Positions 25,772-34,097 of a DNA stretch of 64,000 nucleotides are shown in pieces. A model generated the notes under the pieces. That model was not told the origin of the DNA. It saw only the letters and a program-made list of their open reading frames with translations, and ran no database searches. Source of the DNA: Chloroflexota bacterium (lineage in GTDB: Bacteria > Chloroflexota > Anaerolineae > Anaerolineales > Anaerolineaceae); NCBI GenBank assembly GCA_016887485.1, contig CP069394.1, forward strand, positions 2,604,001-2,668,000, given 5' to 3'. Both the position numbers and the translations under genes were made by a program. The first letter of the stretch is position 1. Every line of letters begins with the position of its first letter.

Positions 25772-27922
25772 TTGACCGATTATTATGACCTCGAACCTCT
25801 TTATTTGAACCCGAATGCCCGGCCTAAGGACCGCGCCAGGGATCTGATCTCCAGAATGACTCTGGCCGAGAAGGTCAGCTCCATGCTTGATGATTCCGTA
25901 GCGATTGAAAGGCTGGGTGTGCCTGCCTATAACTGGTGGAATGAGGCCCTGCATGGCGTCGCCCGCGCTGGCAAGGCGACCGTGTTTCCCCAGGCGATCG
26001 GGATAGCCGCAACTTGGAATGTGACCCTGGTTCACCAGATGGCGAATGCGATCTCCGATGAGGTGCGAGCCAAGCATCATGAAGCCCTGCGCAAGGGCGA
26101 GCATTCTCGCTATACAGGTCTGACGATGTGGTCTCCCAATGTCAATATCTTCCGTGATCCCCGCTGGGGGCGCGGCCAGGAGACTTATGGCGAAGATCCC
26201 CACCTGACTTCGCGTCTCGGCCTGGCTTATGTCCATGGGCTGCAGGGGGACCATCCCGAGTATCTCAAAACTGCTGCCTGCGCCAAACATTACGTGGCCT
26301 ATTCCGGGCCCGAAGCGACTCGGCATGAATTTAACGCTGAGGTGAGCGTACGGGATTTCAAGATGACCTATCTGCCCGCGTTTGAAGCTCTGATAAAGGA
26401 AGGGAAAGTGGCTGGGGTGATGGGCGCGTATAACCGAGTGAATGGCGAGGCTTGTTGTGCCAGCCCGTACCTTTTGCAATATGGTTTACGTCGGGAATTG
26501 GGCTTCCGGGGCTATATCGTTTCGGACTGCGGCGCGATCAAGGATATTTATACCCATCATCACCTGGTGGATACCCCTGAGGAGGCGGCGGCTAAATCGG
26601 TGAAGGCCGGCTGCGACCTGAACTGCGGCTGTACTTTCGAGAACCTTTTTGGCGCGCTGGGCAATGGCCTGATCCTGGAAAGGGATATTGACCGGGCTTT
26701 GGTCAACCTTTTTGAGCTGCGTTTCCGGCTGGGGATGTTCGAAACTGATGGCCGGGTGCCCTATGCGCAAATTCCGGTTGAGGTTGTGGGTTCCCCGGCG
26801 AATCAGGCTTTGGCGTTGGAAGTGGCCCGTCAGTCACTGGTGCTATTGAAGAACGAGGGAAATTTGCTGCCATTGAGCAAGGGTCTCAAGCAGGTGGCGG
26901 TGATTGGGCCCAATGCGGATGACGAACTGGTCCTGCGGGGAAACTATTATGGCACACCGACTCAATCGGTGACGGTTCTCGAGGGTATCCGCTCGATCCT
27001 CCCCGGACAGACGGAAGTGGCATATGAACCCGGATGTGACATCCTCGGGACGGATAAAAAGGGCATCAAAGCAGCGGTCAAGCTCGCCAAAAAAGCGGAT
27101 CTGGCCATTGTTGTTTTGGGTTTATCGCAACTAGTGGAAGGCGAGGAAAGCCAGCAGGAAGGCGTGGCAGAGGGATTGCAATCCAATGGTGACCGGACGG
27201 ACCTGGCCTTGCCGGGCATGCAGCAGGCATTGTTGGAGGCTGTTGCTGAGACGGGGACGCCAGTGGTGCTGGTCCTGCTGAATGGCAGCGCTTTGGCGAT
27301 CAACTGGGCGCAGGAACACATCCCTGCCATCCTTGAAGCCTGGTATCCGGGAGAAGCCGGCGGCCGGGCGGTGGCTGAGGTTTTGTTTGGCGACTATAAT
27401 CCCGGCGGGCGGCTGCCAGTGACCTTCTATCAATCCGTGGATCAGCTGCCACCTTATGAAGACTATGACATGCAGGGCCGCACCTATCGTTATTTCGATG
27501 GTGACGTGCTTTATCCCTTTGGCTTTGGGCTGAGCTACACGTCATTTGAATACGCTGACCTGGCCTTGAATTTTAATCGAATGGAAGCGCCAAATACCCT
27601 GGAGATATCCTGTGTTGTTCGGAACACCGGCGAATTCACGGGTGATGAGGTCGTGCAGGTTTATCTGCGCGATGAAGTTGCCTCGCTGCCTATTCCGCGA
27701 CATTCGCTGGCAGACTTCAAACGGGTGCGTTTGGGGCCTGGCAGTGAACAGCGAGTGACCCTCTCCGTTCCGCCACGAGCCTTTGCGCTGGTGGATGAGG
27801 AAGGCAACTGGGTTATCGAACCTGGCGATTTTACGGTGTTCATCGGCGGCGGCCAGCCGGGCTATGCGGAGACATTGCAGGCGCAGATGCAAGTGGTTGG
27901 CGAGACCCTCCGCGTGGAATAA
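25772..27922 (+). CDS. Glycoside hydrolase family 3 (beta-xylosidase/beta-glucosidase-like)
   Basis: A 716-residue GH3 enzyme without signal peptide, so probably cytoplasmic. The nucleophile is Asp252 in GYIVSDCGAI; GQETYGEDPHL near 136-146 and KHYVAYSGPE near 172-181 are substrate-site blocks; the acid/base domain follows with LVLLKNEGNLLPL and the C-terminal fibronectin-III-like domain begins near residue 600 (VVRNTGEFTGDEVVQVYL). The absence of a PA14 insert and the sequence style resemble xylan 1,4-beta-xylosidases, but substrate cannot be fixed. The start is TTG behind GGAG. The next gene, 36 bp downstream, is a lactate-type permease, possibly in one operon. Confidence 0.92.
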   Translation: MTDYYDLEPLYLNPNARPKDRARDLISRMTLAEKVSSMLDDSVAIERLGVPAYNWWNEALHGVARAGKATVFPQAIGIAATWNVTLVHQMANAISDEVRAKHHEALRKGEHSRYTGLTMWSPNVNIFRDPRWGRGQETYGEDPHLTSRLGLAYVHGLQGDHPEYLKTAACAKHYVAYSGPEATRHEFNAEVSVRDFKMTYLPAFEALIKEGKVAGVMGAYNRVNGEACCASPYLLQYGLRRELGFRGYIVSDCGAIKDIYTHHHLVDTPEEAAAKSVKAGCDLNCGCTFENLFGALGNGLILERDIDRALVNLFELRFRLGMFETDGRVPYAQIPVEVVGSPANQALALEVARQSLVLLKNEGNLLPLSKGLKQVAVIGPNADDELVLRGNYYGTPTQSVTVLEGIRSILPGQTEVAYEPGCDILGTDKKGIKAAVKLAKKADLAIVVLGLSQLVEGEESQQEGVAEGLQSNGDRTDLALPGMQQALLEAVAETGTPVVLVLLNGSALAINWAQEHIPAILEAWYPGEAGGRAVAEVLFGDYNPGGRLPVTFYQSVDQLPPYEDYDMQGRTYRYFDGDVLYPFGFGLSYTSFEYADLALNFNRMEAPNTLEISCVVRNTGEFTGDEVVQVYLRDEVASLPIPRHSLADFKRVRLGPGSEQRVTLSVPPRAFALVDEEGNWVIEPGDFTVFIGGGQPGYAETLQAQMQVVGETLRVE

Positions 27923-27958
27923 GCGGACTATCCTTAAACTGAGTTGAAAGACGACTGA

Positions 27959-29533
27959 ATGAAATTATCGTTATCCATCTGGAATTGGCTACTGGCATTT
28001 CTGCCAGTGCTGGTCGTGGTCGTGCTGATGCTGGTGTTCCGCTGGGGCGGGAGTCGGGCTGGCGGTTTGGGCTGGTTCACGGCGTTGATCGTGGCGGCGC
28101 TGGCCTTTGGTTCAGGGTTTGAATTGCTGGCCTATGCCCAGGTGAAGGCGGTCCTGCTCAGCCTGGATGTGCTCTTCATTATTTGGACAGCCTTATTACT
28201 TTTTAACATCGCCCGAGAAGCCGGCGCGATTCGGATGATCGGACGCGCCCTGCCCGCCATGACCGGCGATCGGGTAATGCAATCTCTGCTGATCGGCTGG
28301 CTGATGGTGTCCTTCCTGCAGGGGATGGGTGGTTTCGGCGTGCCAGTGGCGGTCTGCGCACCGCTTTTGGTGGGCCTCGGTTATTCCCCTGTGGCGGCTG
28401 TGGCAATGGCCGCGATTGGGCATGGCTGGGCGGTCTCGTTTGGCTCACTGGCTTCTGCATTCCAGACCCTGATGGCGATCACCGGGCTGCCCGGTGAAGT
28501 TCTGGCGCCTTTCACCGCGCTCCTTTTAGGCATCGCCAGCATCCCCAGCGGCTTGCTGGTAGCGCTGATTGGTAATGGCTGGAAGGGATTGAAGCGGGCG
28601 GTGGCGCCGGTGGTGGTGATTGGGCTGGTGATGGGGACGGTTCAATATCTGCTGGCAACAAATGGGCTTTGGACCCTCGGCGCAACCGGGGCCGGGATTT
28701 CCGGCTTGCTGGTCGGGCTGCTGTGGATGCGGCTGCCGGCCTACCGGATGAAACCTGAGGCTGATAGTCTGCCCCCTGAGGCGGAAGAGGACAAAGGCAA
28801 GTCGCTCTGGTTGTCATTAGTGTCCTATGGGCTGCTGGTGGTGCTGGCCTTTTCGATCAACCTGATTGAACCGGTTGATAATTTCCTGAGCCTGGTGCGG
28901 GTGACCTTGAATTTCCCCGCGCTGACCACAAGCCTGGGCTGGGAGACTGCTGCCGGGCCGGGACGGAGGATCAATATCTTTGGGCATCCTGGTGCGATCC
29001 TGCTCTATACCTGTATCATTTCATATATCATTTACCGTCGCGTAGGCTATATCAGGAAAGGCGCTCTGCGCTCGATCCTGGGCCTGGTGGTCAAAAGCGG
29101 TGTGAATTCCAGCCTGGGAATCCTGGGAATGGTCGGTTTGGCTTCGGTAATGCTGCATAGTGGTATGACCTACCTGCTGGCGCAGGGGCTCAGTGAAGGC
29201 ATTAGTCGTGCGGTTTACCCGGCAATCGCGCCCTTCATTGGCGCGCTGGGTGCGTTCATCACCGGCAGCAACAATAACTCCAACGTGCTTTTTGCAGCGC
29301 TGCAGATGAACGCCGCTCAGCTTCTGAACCTGAGCATTCCCTTGATCCTGGGCGCACAGTCGGCAGGCGGCGCTTTGGGGAGCGTGCTGGCCCCGGCGAA
29401 AGTGATCGTGGGCTGCAGCACAGTAGGGCTGGCCGGGCAGGAAGGCTCAGTGATGCGGAAATTACTCGGTTACGGCGCGGTCACGATTGGGACCGTGGCC
29501 CTGACGGCTTTGCTGATCAGTTTATTGATCTAG
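27959..29533 (+). CDS. L-lactate permease family transporter (LctP)
   Basis: A 524-residue transporter with about 13 hydrophobic segments. Family signatures are SFLQGMGGFGVPVAV, HGWAVSFGSLASAFQ and near the C-terminus TGSNNNSNVLFAALQ and GSVLAPAKVIVG, typical of LctP/GlcA carriers that move lactate or glycolate with protons. Slightly shorter than E. coli LldP (551). In a fermenting cell it may export or import lactate; direction cannot be read. It sits between a GH3 gene and small membrane-protein genes. Confidence 0.9.
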   Translation: MKLSLSIWNWLLAFLPVLVVVVLMLVFRWGGSRAGGLGWFTALIVAALAFGSGFELLAYAQVKAVLLSLDVLFIIWTALLLFNIAREAGAIRMIGRALPAMTGDRVMQSLLIGWLMVSFLQGMGGFGVPVAVCAPLLVGLGYSPVAAVAMAAIGHGWAVSFGSLASAFQTLMAITGLPGEVLAPFTALLLGIASIPSGLLVALIGNGWKGLKRAVAPVVVIGLVMGTVQYLLATNGLWTLGATGAGISGLLVGLLWMRLPAYRMKPEADSLPPEAEEDKGKSLWLSLVSYGLLVVLAFSINLIEPVDNFLSLVRVTLNFPALTTSLGWETAAGPGRRINIFGHPGAILLYTCIISYIIYRRVGYIRKGALRSILGLVVKSGVNSSLGILGMVGLASVMLHSGMTYLLAQGLSEGISRAVYPAIAPFIGALGAFITGSNNNSNVLFAALQMNAAQLLNLSIPLILGAQSAGGALGSVLAPAKVIVGCSTVGLAGQEGSVMRKLLGYGAVTIGTVALTALLISLLI

Positions 29534-29542
29534 GATGACAAG

Positions 29543-29734
29543 ATGACGGAAACCAGCATCAAAACGGAAAAAATGAAGGCCATCCGCCCCAAATTACGGA
29601 TTGGCTTATTGGCATTGCAGATTTTATTACCTCTGGCTGGGTATTTTGCCCTGCAGGAGGGTCACTTAGGGCTGACCTGGGGTATCGCGGGGATTTTTAT
29701 CGTCAGTATGGCGGTGTTGATATGGCTCGGATGA
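29543..29734 (+). CDS. Small two-helix membrane protein
   Basis: A 63-residue protein with a basic N-terminus and two hydrophobic helices (about residues 20-37 and 45-62). It begins 9 bp after lctP and overlaps the next gene by 13 bp. No family recognised. Its place directly after the permease suggests an accessory or a partner of the following membrane protein. Confidence 0.55.
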   Translation: MTETSIKTEKMKAIRPKLRIGLLALQILLPLAGYFALQEGHLGLTWGIAGIFIVSMAVLIWLG

Positions 29735-30381
29735 AATCGGAAAAGAAATATCAGCAGAAGAAGGCTTTGGGACAAGGGCTGTTTGGACTCAGCTTGTTGT
29801 TTTTGTTACTGGGCTTGATGATTCTCGGCTGGGGTGTTTGGCCGGGGTCGTCTGATTCAAAACAGCTGACCATTCCAGCGGGGATCTTGCCGGCTGCCCC
29901 TGAGGGGACCGAGTATGCCAGCCAGGCGGAATATACGCTTACCATTAACTGGCCGATCTGGCTGCGTAAAGGGGAGGGCGCGGACCTGCGGGTGACCCTG
30001 GTGGAAACCGATGGGACTGCGCAGGCAGATCGGAGCGCCCAGATCGTGCTGATTGAGCCGGTGTTCTCGGGGCTGACGCTGGAACCGCCCGGACTGGTGC
30101 AGGCCAACCTCTCGGAAGGGCAAGCCCTGGAGGAAAGCTGGGCGATTAACGCCTCCACTGAGGGTGAGTTCGCGGGGAAGGTTTATGTCTCCTTTGGCTT
30201 TTATGATGAGGAAGCGGAAGAATTGGTGCCTGTGCCGGTGGCCGTGATGGATATGGACCTGAGCATCTCTGCACTTTGGGGACTGGATGCCAAACTTTCG
30301 CTTTGGTTTGGACTGGTGGCGCTGGTGCTGTGGGGTGCGTTGTTCATCCTGGGCCGCACTGTGCAGGGGATAGGGAAATAG
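29722..30381 (+). CDS. Membrane-anchored protein with extracytoplasmic beta-rich domain
   Basis: A 219-residue protein with a TM near residues 19-40, an outer domain of about 140 residues (YTLTINWPIWLRKGEGADLRV, LEPPGLVQANLSEGQALEESW) and a second TM at about 190-210. The outer part looks like an Ig-like beta domain. It overlaps the upstream small gene by 13 bp; an in-frame ATG at 29731 is an alternative start. No enzyme motif seen. Confidence 0.6.
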   Translation: MARMKSEKKYQQKKALGQGLFGLSLLFLLLGLMILGWGVWPGSSDSKQLTIPAGILPAAPEGTEYASQAEYTLTINWPIWLRKGEGADLRVTLVETDGTAQADRSAQIVLIEPVFSGLTLEPPGLVQANLSEGQALEESWAINASTEGEFAGKVYVSFGFYDEEAEELVPVPVAVMDMDLSISALWGLDAKLSLWFGLVALVLWGALFILGRTVQGIGK

Positions 30382-30461
30382 TCTGGCGTAAATAAAAAGA
30401 ACGCTGATTTTCTGAATCCGTCCTAAAATAGAAGCAGCAAAGGAAAGGATGGGTTTTCCCA

Positions 30462-31067
30462 ATGGCAGATGAAATCTGCACCAATTTACCGGAAAGGGTT
30501 TGCAAGGGCTGCGGCTTGAAGGGGCATCTGATGTGCCGCTATCAGTTCCGTGACACCCTGCATTTCTTCATGATCGTTTTACCCTTCTTCACGGCCAGCA
30601 TCGGGGGCATGATCAGGGCTGGGTTTGGCTGGTGGCTGTTTGGCTGGCTGGGCTATATGCTCTTCTTCTTTTTTGTCTGGGAAGCACGTGTCCTTTGCAG
30701 TCACTGCCCCTATTGGGCGGAAGAGGGGCGCATCCTGCACTGTCATGCCAATTACGGTGTGATCAAGATCTGGCCTTACCACCCGGAGCCGATGAATAAG
30801 TCTGAACAGATACAGTTCATCATTGGTGTGCTGATCTTCCTGCTCTATCCGTTGGTTTTCACCGTGGTGGGCGGGCAGTACCTGCTGGCCGGGATCGGGT
30901 TGGTCTGCGCTGCCAGCTTTGGGTATTTGCTCTATAGCGAGATCTGCAACCGCTGCGTGAACTTCTCCTGCCCGTTGAATAACGTGCCTGAGGAGGTTAG
31001 GAAGGCGTATTTGGAGAAGAATCCGGTGATGGGGGAAGCGTCGAAGAAAACAAACGAAGAAGATTAG
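30462..31067 (+). CDS. Cysteine-rich multi-pass membrane protein
   Basis: A 201-residue protein with about four membrane helices and three Cys clusters on the same predicted side: VCKGCGLKGHLMC near residue 14, CSHCPYWAEEGRILHCH near residue 74, and CNRCVNFSCPLN near residue 166. This pattern suggests bound metal or Fe-S centres at the membrane face. I do not recognise the family. GGAAAGGA precedes the start. It follows the previous gene by 80 bp and may have its own promoter. Confidence 0.6.
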   Translation: MADEICTNLPERVCKGCGLKGHLMCRYQFRDTLHFFMIVLPFFTASIGGMIRAGFGWWLFGWLGYMLFFFFVWEARVLCSHCPYWAEEGRILHCHANYGVIKIWPYHPEPMNKSEQIQFIIGVLIFLLYPLVFTVVGGQYLLAGIGLVCAASFGYLLYSEICNRCVNFSCPLNNVPEEVRKAYLEKNPVMGEASKKTNEED

Positions 31068-31092
31068 GAAACTAGTGTCAGGTATCTAGAGA

Positions 31093-31428
31093 ATGGGAAA
31101 AAATCTTGTTATGAAAAATAATAATCCCAACAGTCCATCAAAATCCATCTCCCGCATGCTCATGGTCAGCCTGGGTTCAGGCTGCCTGACCTTTGTGATT
31201 GCCGGGCTGGCGGCTCTTGCCGGCTTCATGATCGACCGGCAGGCTGGTACTGACCTGCGCTGGACGCTGATCCTGCTGATCGCCAGCATGCCGATCTCCC
31301 TTGGCGGTGCGTATCTGATCTCTCGCGGTGCGGTCAAGCAGCTGAAGGCTGAACAGGCCAGGCTTGAACAGCAGGCAGCGGAAGAGGGGGATGCGCCCGA
31401 GGACGAGGGGCAGGATAACGAGGGATAG
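31093..31428 (+). CDS. Small AtpI/AtpZ-like two-helix membrane protein
   Basis: A 111-residue protein with a polar start, two hydrophobic helices (about residues 28-48 and 56-80) and a Glu/Gln-rich tail (about 30 residues). AGFMIDRQAGTDLRWTLIL resembles the GxxxDxxxGT element of AtpI/AtpZ proteins. No ATPase genes are adjacent, so the assignment is tentative. An alternative start is the ATG at 31111. It is the last gene before the repeat block. Confidence 0.5.
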   Translation: MGKNLVMKNNNPNSPSKSISRMLMVSLGSGCLTFVIAGLAALAGFMIDRQAGTDLRWTLILLIASMPISLGGAYLISRGAVKQLKAEQARLEQQAAEEGDAPEDEGQDNEG

Positions 31429-31442
31429 GAAAGTATCATTTT

Positions 31443-31560
31443 CTTGTCATTGCGAGGAACGAAGCAATCTCAATTTGGGCTTCTGCCCCTAGGATGTGGG
31501 CCTGGATAGCATAAGGGGAGAGATCGCTTCGTCCGCCTGCAGCTCCCTCGCAATGACAAG
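31443..31560. repeat. Palindromic repeat, copy A1
   Basis: About 118 bp bounded by CTTGTCATTGCGAG and its complement, with GAAGCAATCTC and GAGATCGCTTCGTC as inner arms. The whole unit can fold as one long imperfect hairpin. Confidence 0.85.
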
Positions 31561-31570
31561 GGAACAGATT

Positions 31571-31675
31571 TTGTCATTGCGAGCTTGCGAAGCAATCCCA
31601 TTGCAGGTTTCTGATCTGGGATAAGAGCTGGGATGCAGTAAAGGAAAAGATTGCTTCGTTCCTCGCAATGACAAG
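31571..31675. repeat. Palindromic repeat, copy B1
   Basis: About 105 bp with the same termini (TTGTCATTGCGAG / CTCGCAATGACAAG) but a different centre from A1. Confidence 0.85.
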
Positions 31676-31710
31676 ATGTGGTGGCCTCGCAATGACAAGG
31701 GAATAGATTT

Positions 31711-31825
31711 TGCTATTGCGAGCTTGCGAAGCAATTCAAATTTGGGCTTCTGCCCTGGGATGTGGGCCTGGATAGCAAAGGGAAGAGATTGCTTCGTCCG
31801 CCTACGGCTCCCTCGCAATGACAAG
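31711..31825. repeat. Palindromic repeat, copy A2 (duplicate of A1)
   Basis: Same centre as A1 (TTTGGGCTTCTGCC and GATGTGGGCCTGGATAGCA), about 266 bp further on, with a few substitutions. The left end reads GCTATTGCGAG. Confidence 0.85.
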
Positions 31826-31835
31826 GGAACAGATT

Positions 31836-31940
31836 TTGTCATTGCGAGCTTGCGAAGCAATCCCATTTCAGGTTTCTGATTCAGGATAAGAGCCGGGATG
31901 TAATAAAGGAATAGATTGCTTCGTTCCTCGCAATGACAAG
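31836..31940. repeat. Palindromic repeat, copy B2 (duplicate of B1)
   Basis: Same centre as B1 (CAGGTTTCTGAT and GGATAAGAGC), about 265 bp further on, so the A-B pair was duplicated in tandem and then diverged. Confidence 0.85.
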
Positions 31941-32010
31941 ATGTGGTGGTTCTGCAATGATAAAAAAAGAGGGCTGAACAGCCAATACAGTATGCGTTAA
32001 AAGGGTGGAA

Positions 32011-32307
32011 ATGGCAGAAAAGACGTATTTCATATACATTATGACCAATCAGAGTAACAGGGTACTTTACACTGGGGTAACCAATGACCTTTACCGTCGG
32101 GTGAGTGAGCATAAGGAGGGGCGGGGCAGTTCATTTACCACTCGATACAACGTCAATCAACTGGTCTATTATGAGGTCTATGATTATATTGATGATGCGA
32201 TTGAGAGGGAGAAGCAAATTAAAGGGGGATCAAGGCAAAGGAAGATTGATTTGATAAAGGAAATGAATCCGGAGTGGCGGGATTTGTTTGATGAATTGCA
32301 GTTTTAG
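32011..32307 (+). CDS. GIY-YIG nuclease domain protein
   Basis: A 98-residue protein consisting only of a GIY-YIG domain: YIMTN...LYTGVTNDLYRRVSEHKEG near the N-terminus (the GIY-YIG element appears as YFIYIM and LYTGVTND), then the Glu in EREKQIKGGSRQRKIDLI. Small stand-alone members of the UvrC-N/UPF0213 type are common and poorly characterised; some are repair-like, others linked with mobile sequences. It lies inside the repeat field, with two pairs of palindromes upstream and a partial copy downstream. ATG at 32011 preferred; GTG at 32005 is an alternative. Confidence 0.85.
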   Translation: MAEKTYFIYIMTNQSNRVLYTGVTNDLYRRVSEHKEGRGSSFTTRYNVNQLVYYEVYDYIDDAIEREKQIKGGSRQRKIDLIKEMNPEWRDLFDELQF

Positions 32308-32344
32308 ATGTTCTTTTTGAATGTGTAATTTTTAAGATTGTTTT

Positions 32345-32405
32345 CCTCTCCGCTTCGCTTCGGGGACGGTGTCGTCCGCCTTCGGCTCCCTCGCAATGAC
32401 AATAT
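32345..32405. repeat. Partial palindromic repeat (right arm) downstream of the GIY-YIG gene
   Basis: CCGCTTCGCTTCGGGGACG followed by GTCGTCCGCCTTCGGCTCC and CTCGCAATGACA matches the right end of copies A1/A2; the left arm is missing. Confidence 0.7.
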
Positions 32406-32496
32406 TCTTCCACACCTTGTTCTAATCCCCTGATGCGGTTAAGATTAAACCGTTAACCTTTGCCTCCGCCACCTCACCGTGGAAAGGAACAAGCCT

Positions 32497-34062
32497 TTGA
32501 ACGCATTCTCCCCCAAAAAACTGTCAACTTGCCTGGAAGAACTTGCAGATCGGGTCAGCAACAATTATTCTGACACCGAAGTCTCCGGGATTGCCTGGGA
32601 CTCACGAAAAGTGCAGCCGGGTGATGCTTTCTTTGCGCTGGTGGGGGAGAGCGCGGATGGTCACAAGTACATTCCACAAGCGATAGAAAAGGGCGCGGCG
32701 GCCGTGATCGGCACGCAGCCCGGGCTGGCACTGGATGTCCCTTATGTGCAGATCACCGGCGATGACCGGGTTGCCCTGGCGCAGTTCGCTTCGGCTTTTT
32801 ACGGCCATCCCTCGCGCAAGCTGATCGTGATCGGCATCACCGGCACGGATGGCAAGACGACCACCACCAACCTGGTTTATCACATTCTGAAGACATCTGG
32901 CCTGGCCGTGGGGATGATCTCCACCGTCAATGCCGTGATCGGCGACGAGACCCTCGATACGGGTTTCCATGTGACCACGCCTGAATCCCCTGACATCCAA
33001 CGCTATCTGGCGCAGATGGTGGCTGCAGGGCTGACGCATGTGGTCCTGGAGACAACCTCGCACGGGCTGGTCCAGCAGCGGGTAGCCGAGGTGGATTATG
33101 ACCTCGCAGCCGTGACCAACGTGACGCATGAACATCTTGATTACCACCGCACCTATCAGGGCTATCTGGAGGCAAAGGGTCTGCTTTTTGAAATGCTTTC
33201 GCAACCTCGGGGAGATTCCAAACAGGTTGCCCCACTGGCACTATTGAATAAGGATGATGAATCCTATTCCTATCTATCCAGGATCACCCAGGTGCGGCAG
33301 ATATCCTACAGCGTGCAGGCAGGAGCGGATCTCTGGGCAGACGAGATCGAGAACACACCCAGCGAACTGCGGTTCAGGGTACATGGATTGGGTAAGACCT
33401 TTGCGATCCGGACGCCTTTGATCGGCCGCTACAATGTCTCCAATGGGCTGGCAGCTCTGGGGCTGACAGTTTTTGGTCTGGATGTCCCGGTGGATGTGGC
33501 TCAGGAGGCCTTTGCCACCACGCCTATCGTGCCTGGAAGGATGGAAGCGGTGGATCTTGGGCAGGATTTCCTGGCTATCGCAGATTTTGCGCATACCCCC
33601 AATGGCATCCGTCAGGCATTGTTGACAGCCCGCGAATTGGCCGAGGGCAAGCTGATCGCCGTTTTTGGTTCGGCCGGGTTGCGTGATGTTGAAAAGCGCA
33701 AGATGATGCCAGAGATTGCGATTGGCATTGCAGATCAGATCATCCTGACGGCTGAAGACCCCCGGACGGAGTCGTTGGAAGGCATTTTGGCGGATATGGC
33801 TGAAGGCGCCCTACGGGGTGGCGGGAGAGAAGGGGAGACCTTCTGGCGCGAACCTGACCGCGGCACTGCAATCCGAATGGCAGTCGCGAAGGCGGAAAAG
33901 GGTGATGTGGTCATTATCTGTGGCAAGGGTCATGAACAATCTATGTGCTTTGAAACGGTGGAATATCCCTGGGATGATCGGACGGCGCTTCGAGCAGCCC
34001 TGGCGGAGCATCTGAATGTGGATGGCCCGGAGATGCCCATTCTGCCAACCAGCCCGAAGTAA
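32497..34062 (+). CDS. murE: MurE-type UDP-N-acetylmuramyl-tripeptide synthetase
   Basis: A 521-residue Mur ligase that adds the third amino acid to UDP-MurNAc-Ala-Glu in peptidoglycan synthesis. The N-terminal domain begins near SGIAWDSRKVQPGDAFFA, the ATP loop is GITGTDGKTTTTNLVYHIL, and THEHLDYHRT and the C-terminal GSAGLRDVEKRK and GKGHEQS follow. The position of the DNPR specificity motif reads EDPR near residue 419; the retained Arg points to diaminopimelate but the first residues differ, so ornithine or lysine cannot be excluded. Start TTG at 32497 is chosen for AAGGA 8 bp before; a GTG at 32479 is in frame. Stands apart from other mur genes. Confidence 0.88.
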   Translation: MNAFSPKKLSTCLEELADRVSNNYSDTEVSGIAWDSRKVQPGDAFFALVGESADGHKYIPQAIEKGAAAVIGTQPGLALDVPYVQITGDDRVALAQFASAFYGHPSRKLIVIGITGTDGKTTTTNLVYHILKTSGLAVGMISTVNAVIGDETLDTGFHVTTPESPDIQRYLAQMVAAGLTHVVLETTSHGLVQQRVAEVDYDLAAVTNVTHEHLDYHRTYQGYLEAKGLLFEMLSQPRGDSKQVAPLALLNKDDESYSYLSRITQVRQISYSVQAGADLWADEIENTPSELRFRVHGLGKTFAIRTPLIGRYNVSNGLAALGLTVFGLDVPVDVAQEAFATTPIVPGRMEAVDLGQDFLAIADFAHTPNGIRQALLTARELAEGKLIAVFGSAGLRDVEKRKMMPEIAIGIADQIILTAEDPRTESLEGILADMAEGALRGGGREGETFWREPDRGTAIRMAVAKAEKGDVVIICGKGHEQSMCFETVEYPWDDRTALRAALAEHLNVDGPEMPILPTSPK

Positions 34063-34097
34063 CCTATAATTAAGTGAAACAAATAAGGAGAGCGAGC

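Noticed and set aside
31443-31940. CRISPR array
   Set aside because: The repeats are palindromic, about 105-118 bp and arranged as A-B-A-B; there are no short direct repeats with unique spacers and no cas genes.
31489-32112. 207-codon minus-strand frame across the repeats
   Set aside because: It consists of translated palindromic repeats (recurring CHCEERSN-like words) and has no domain; not a gene.
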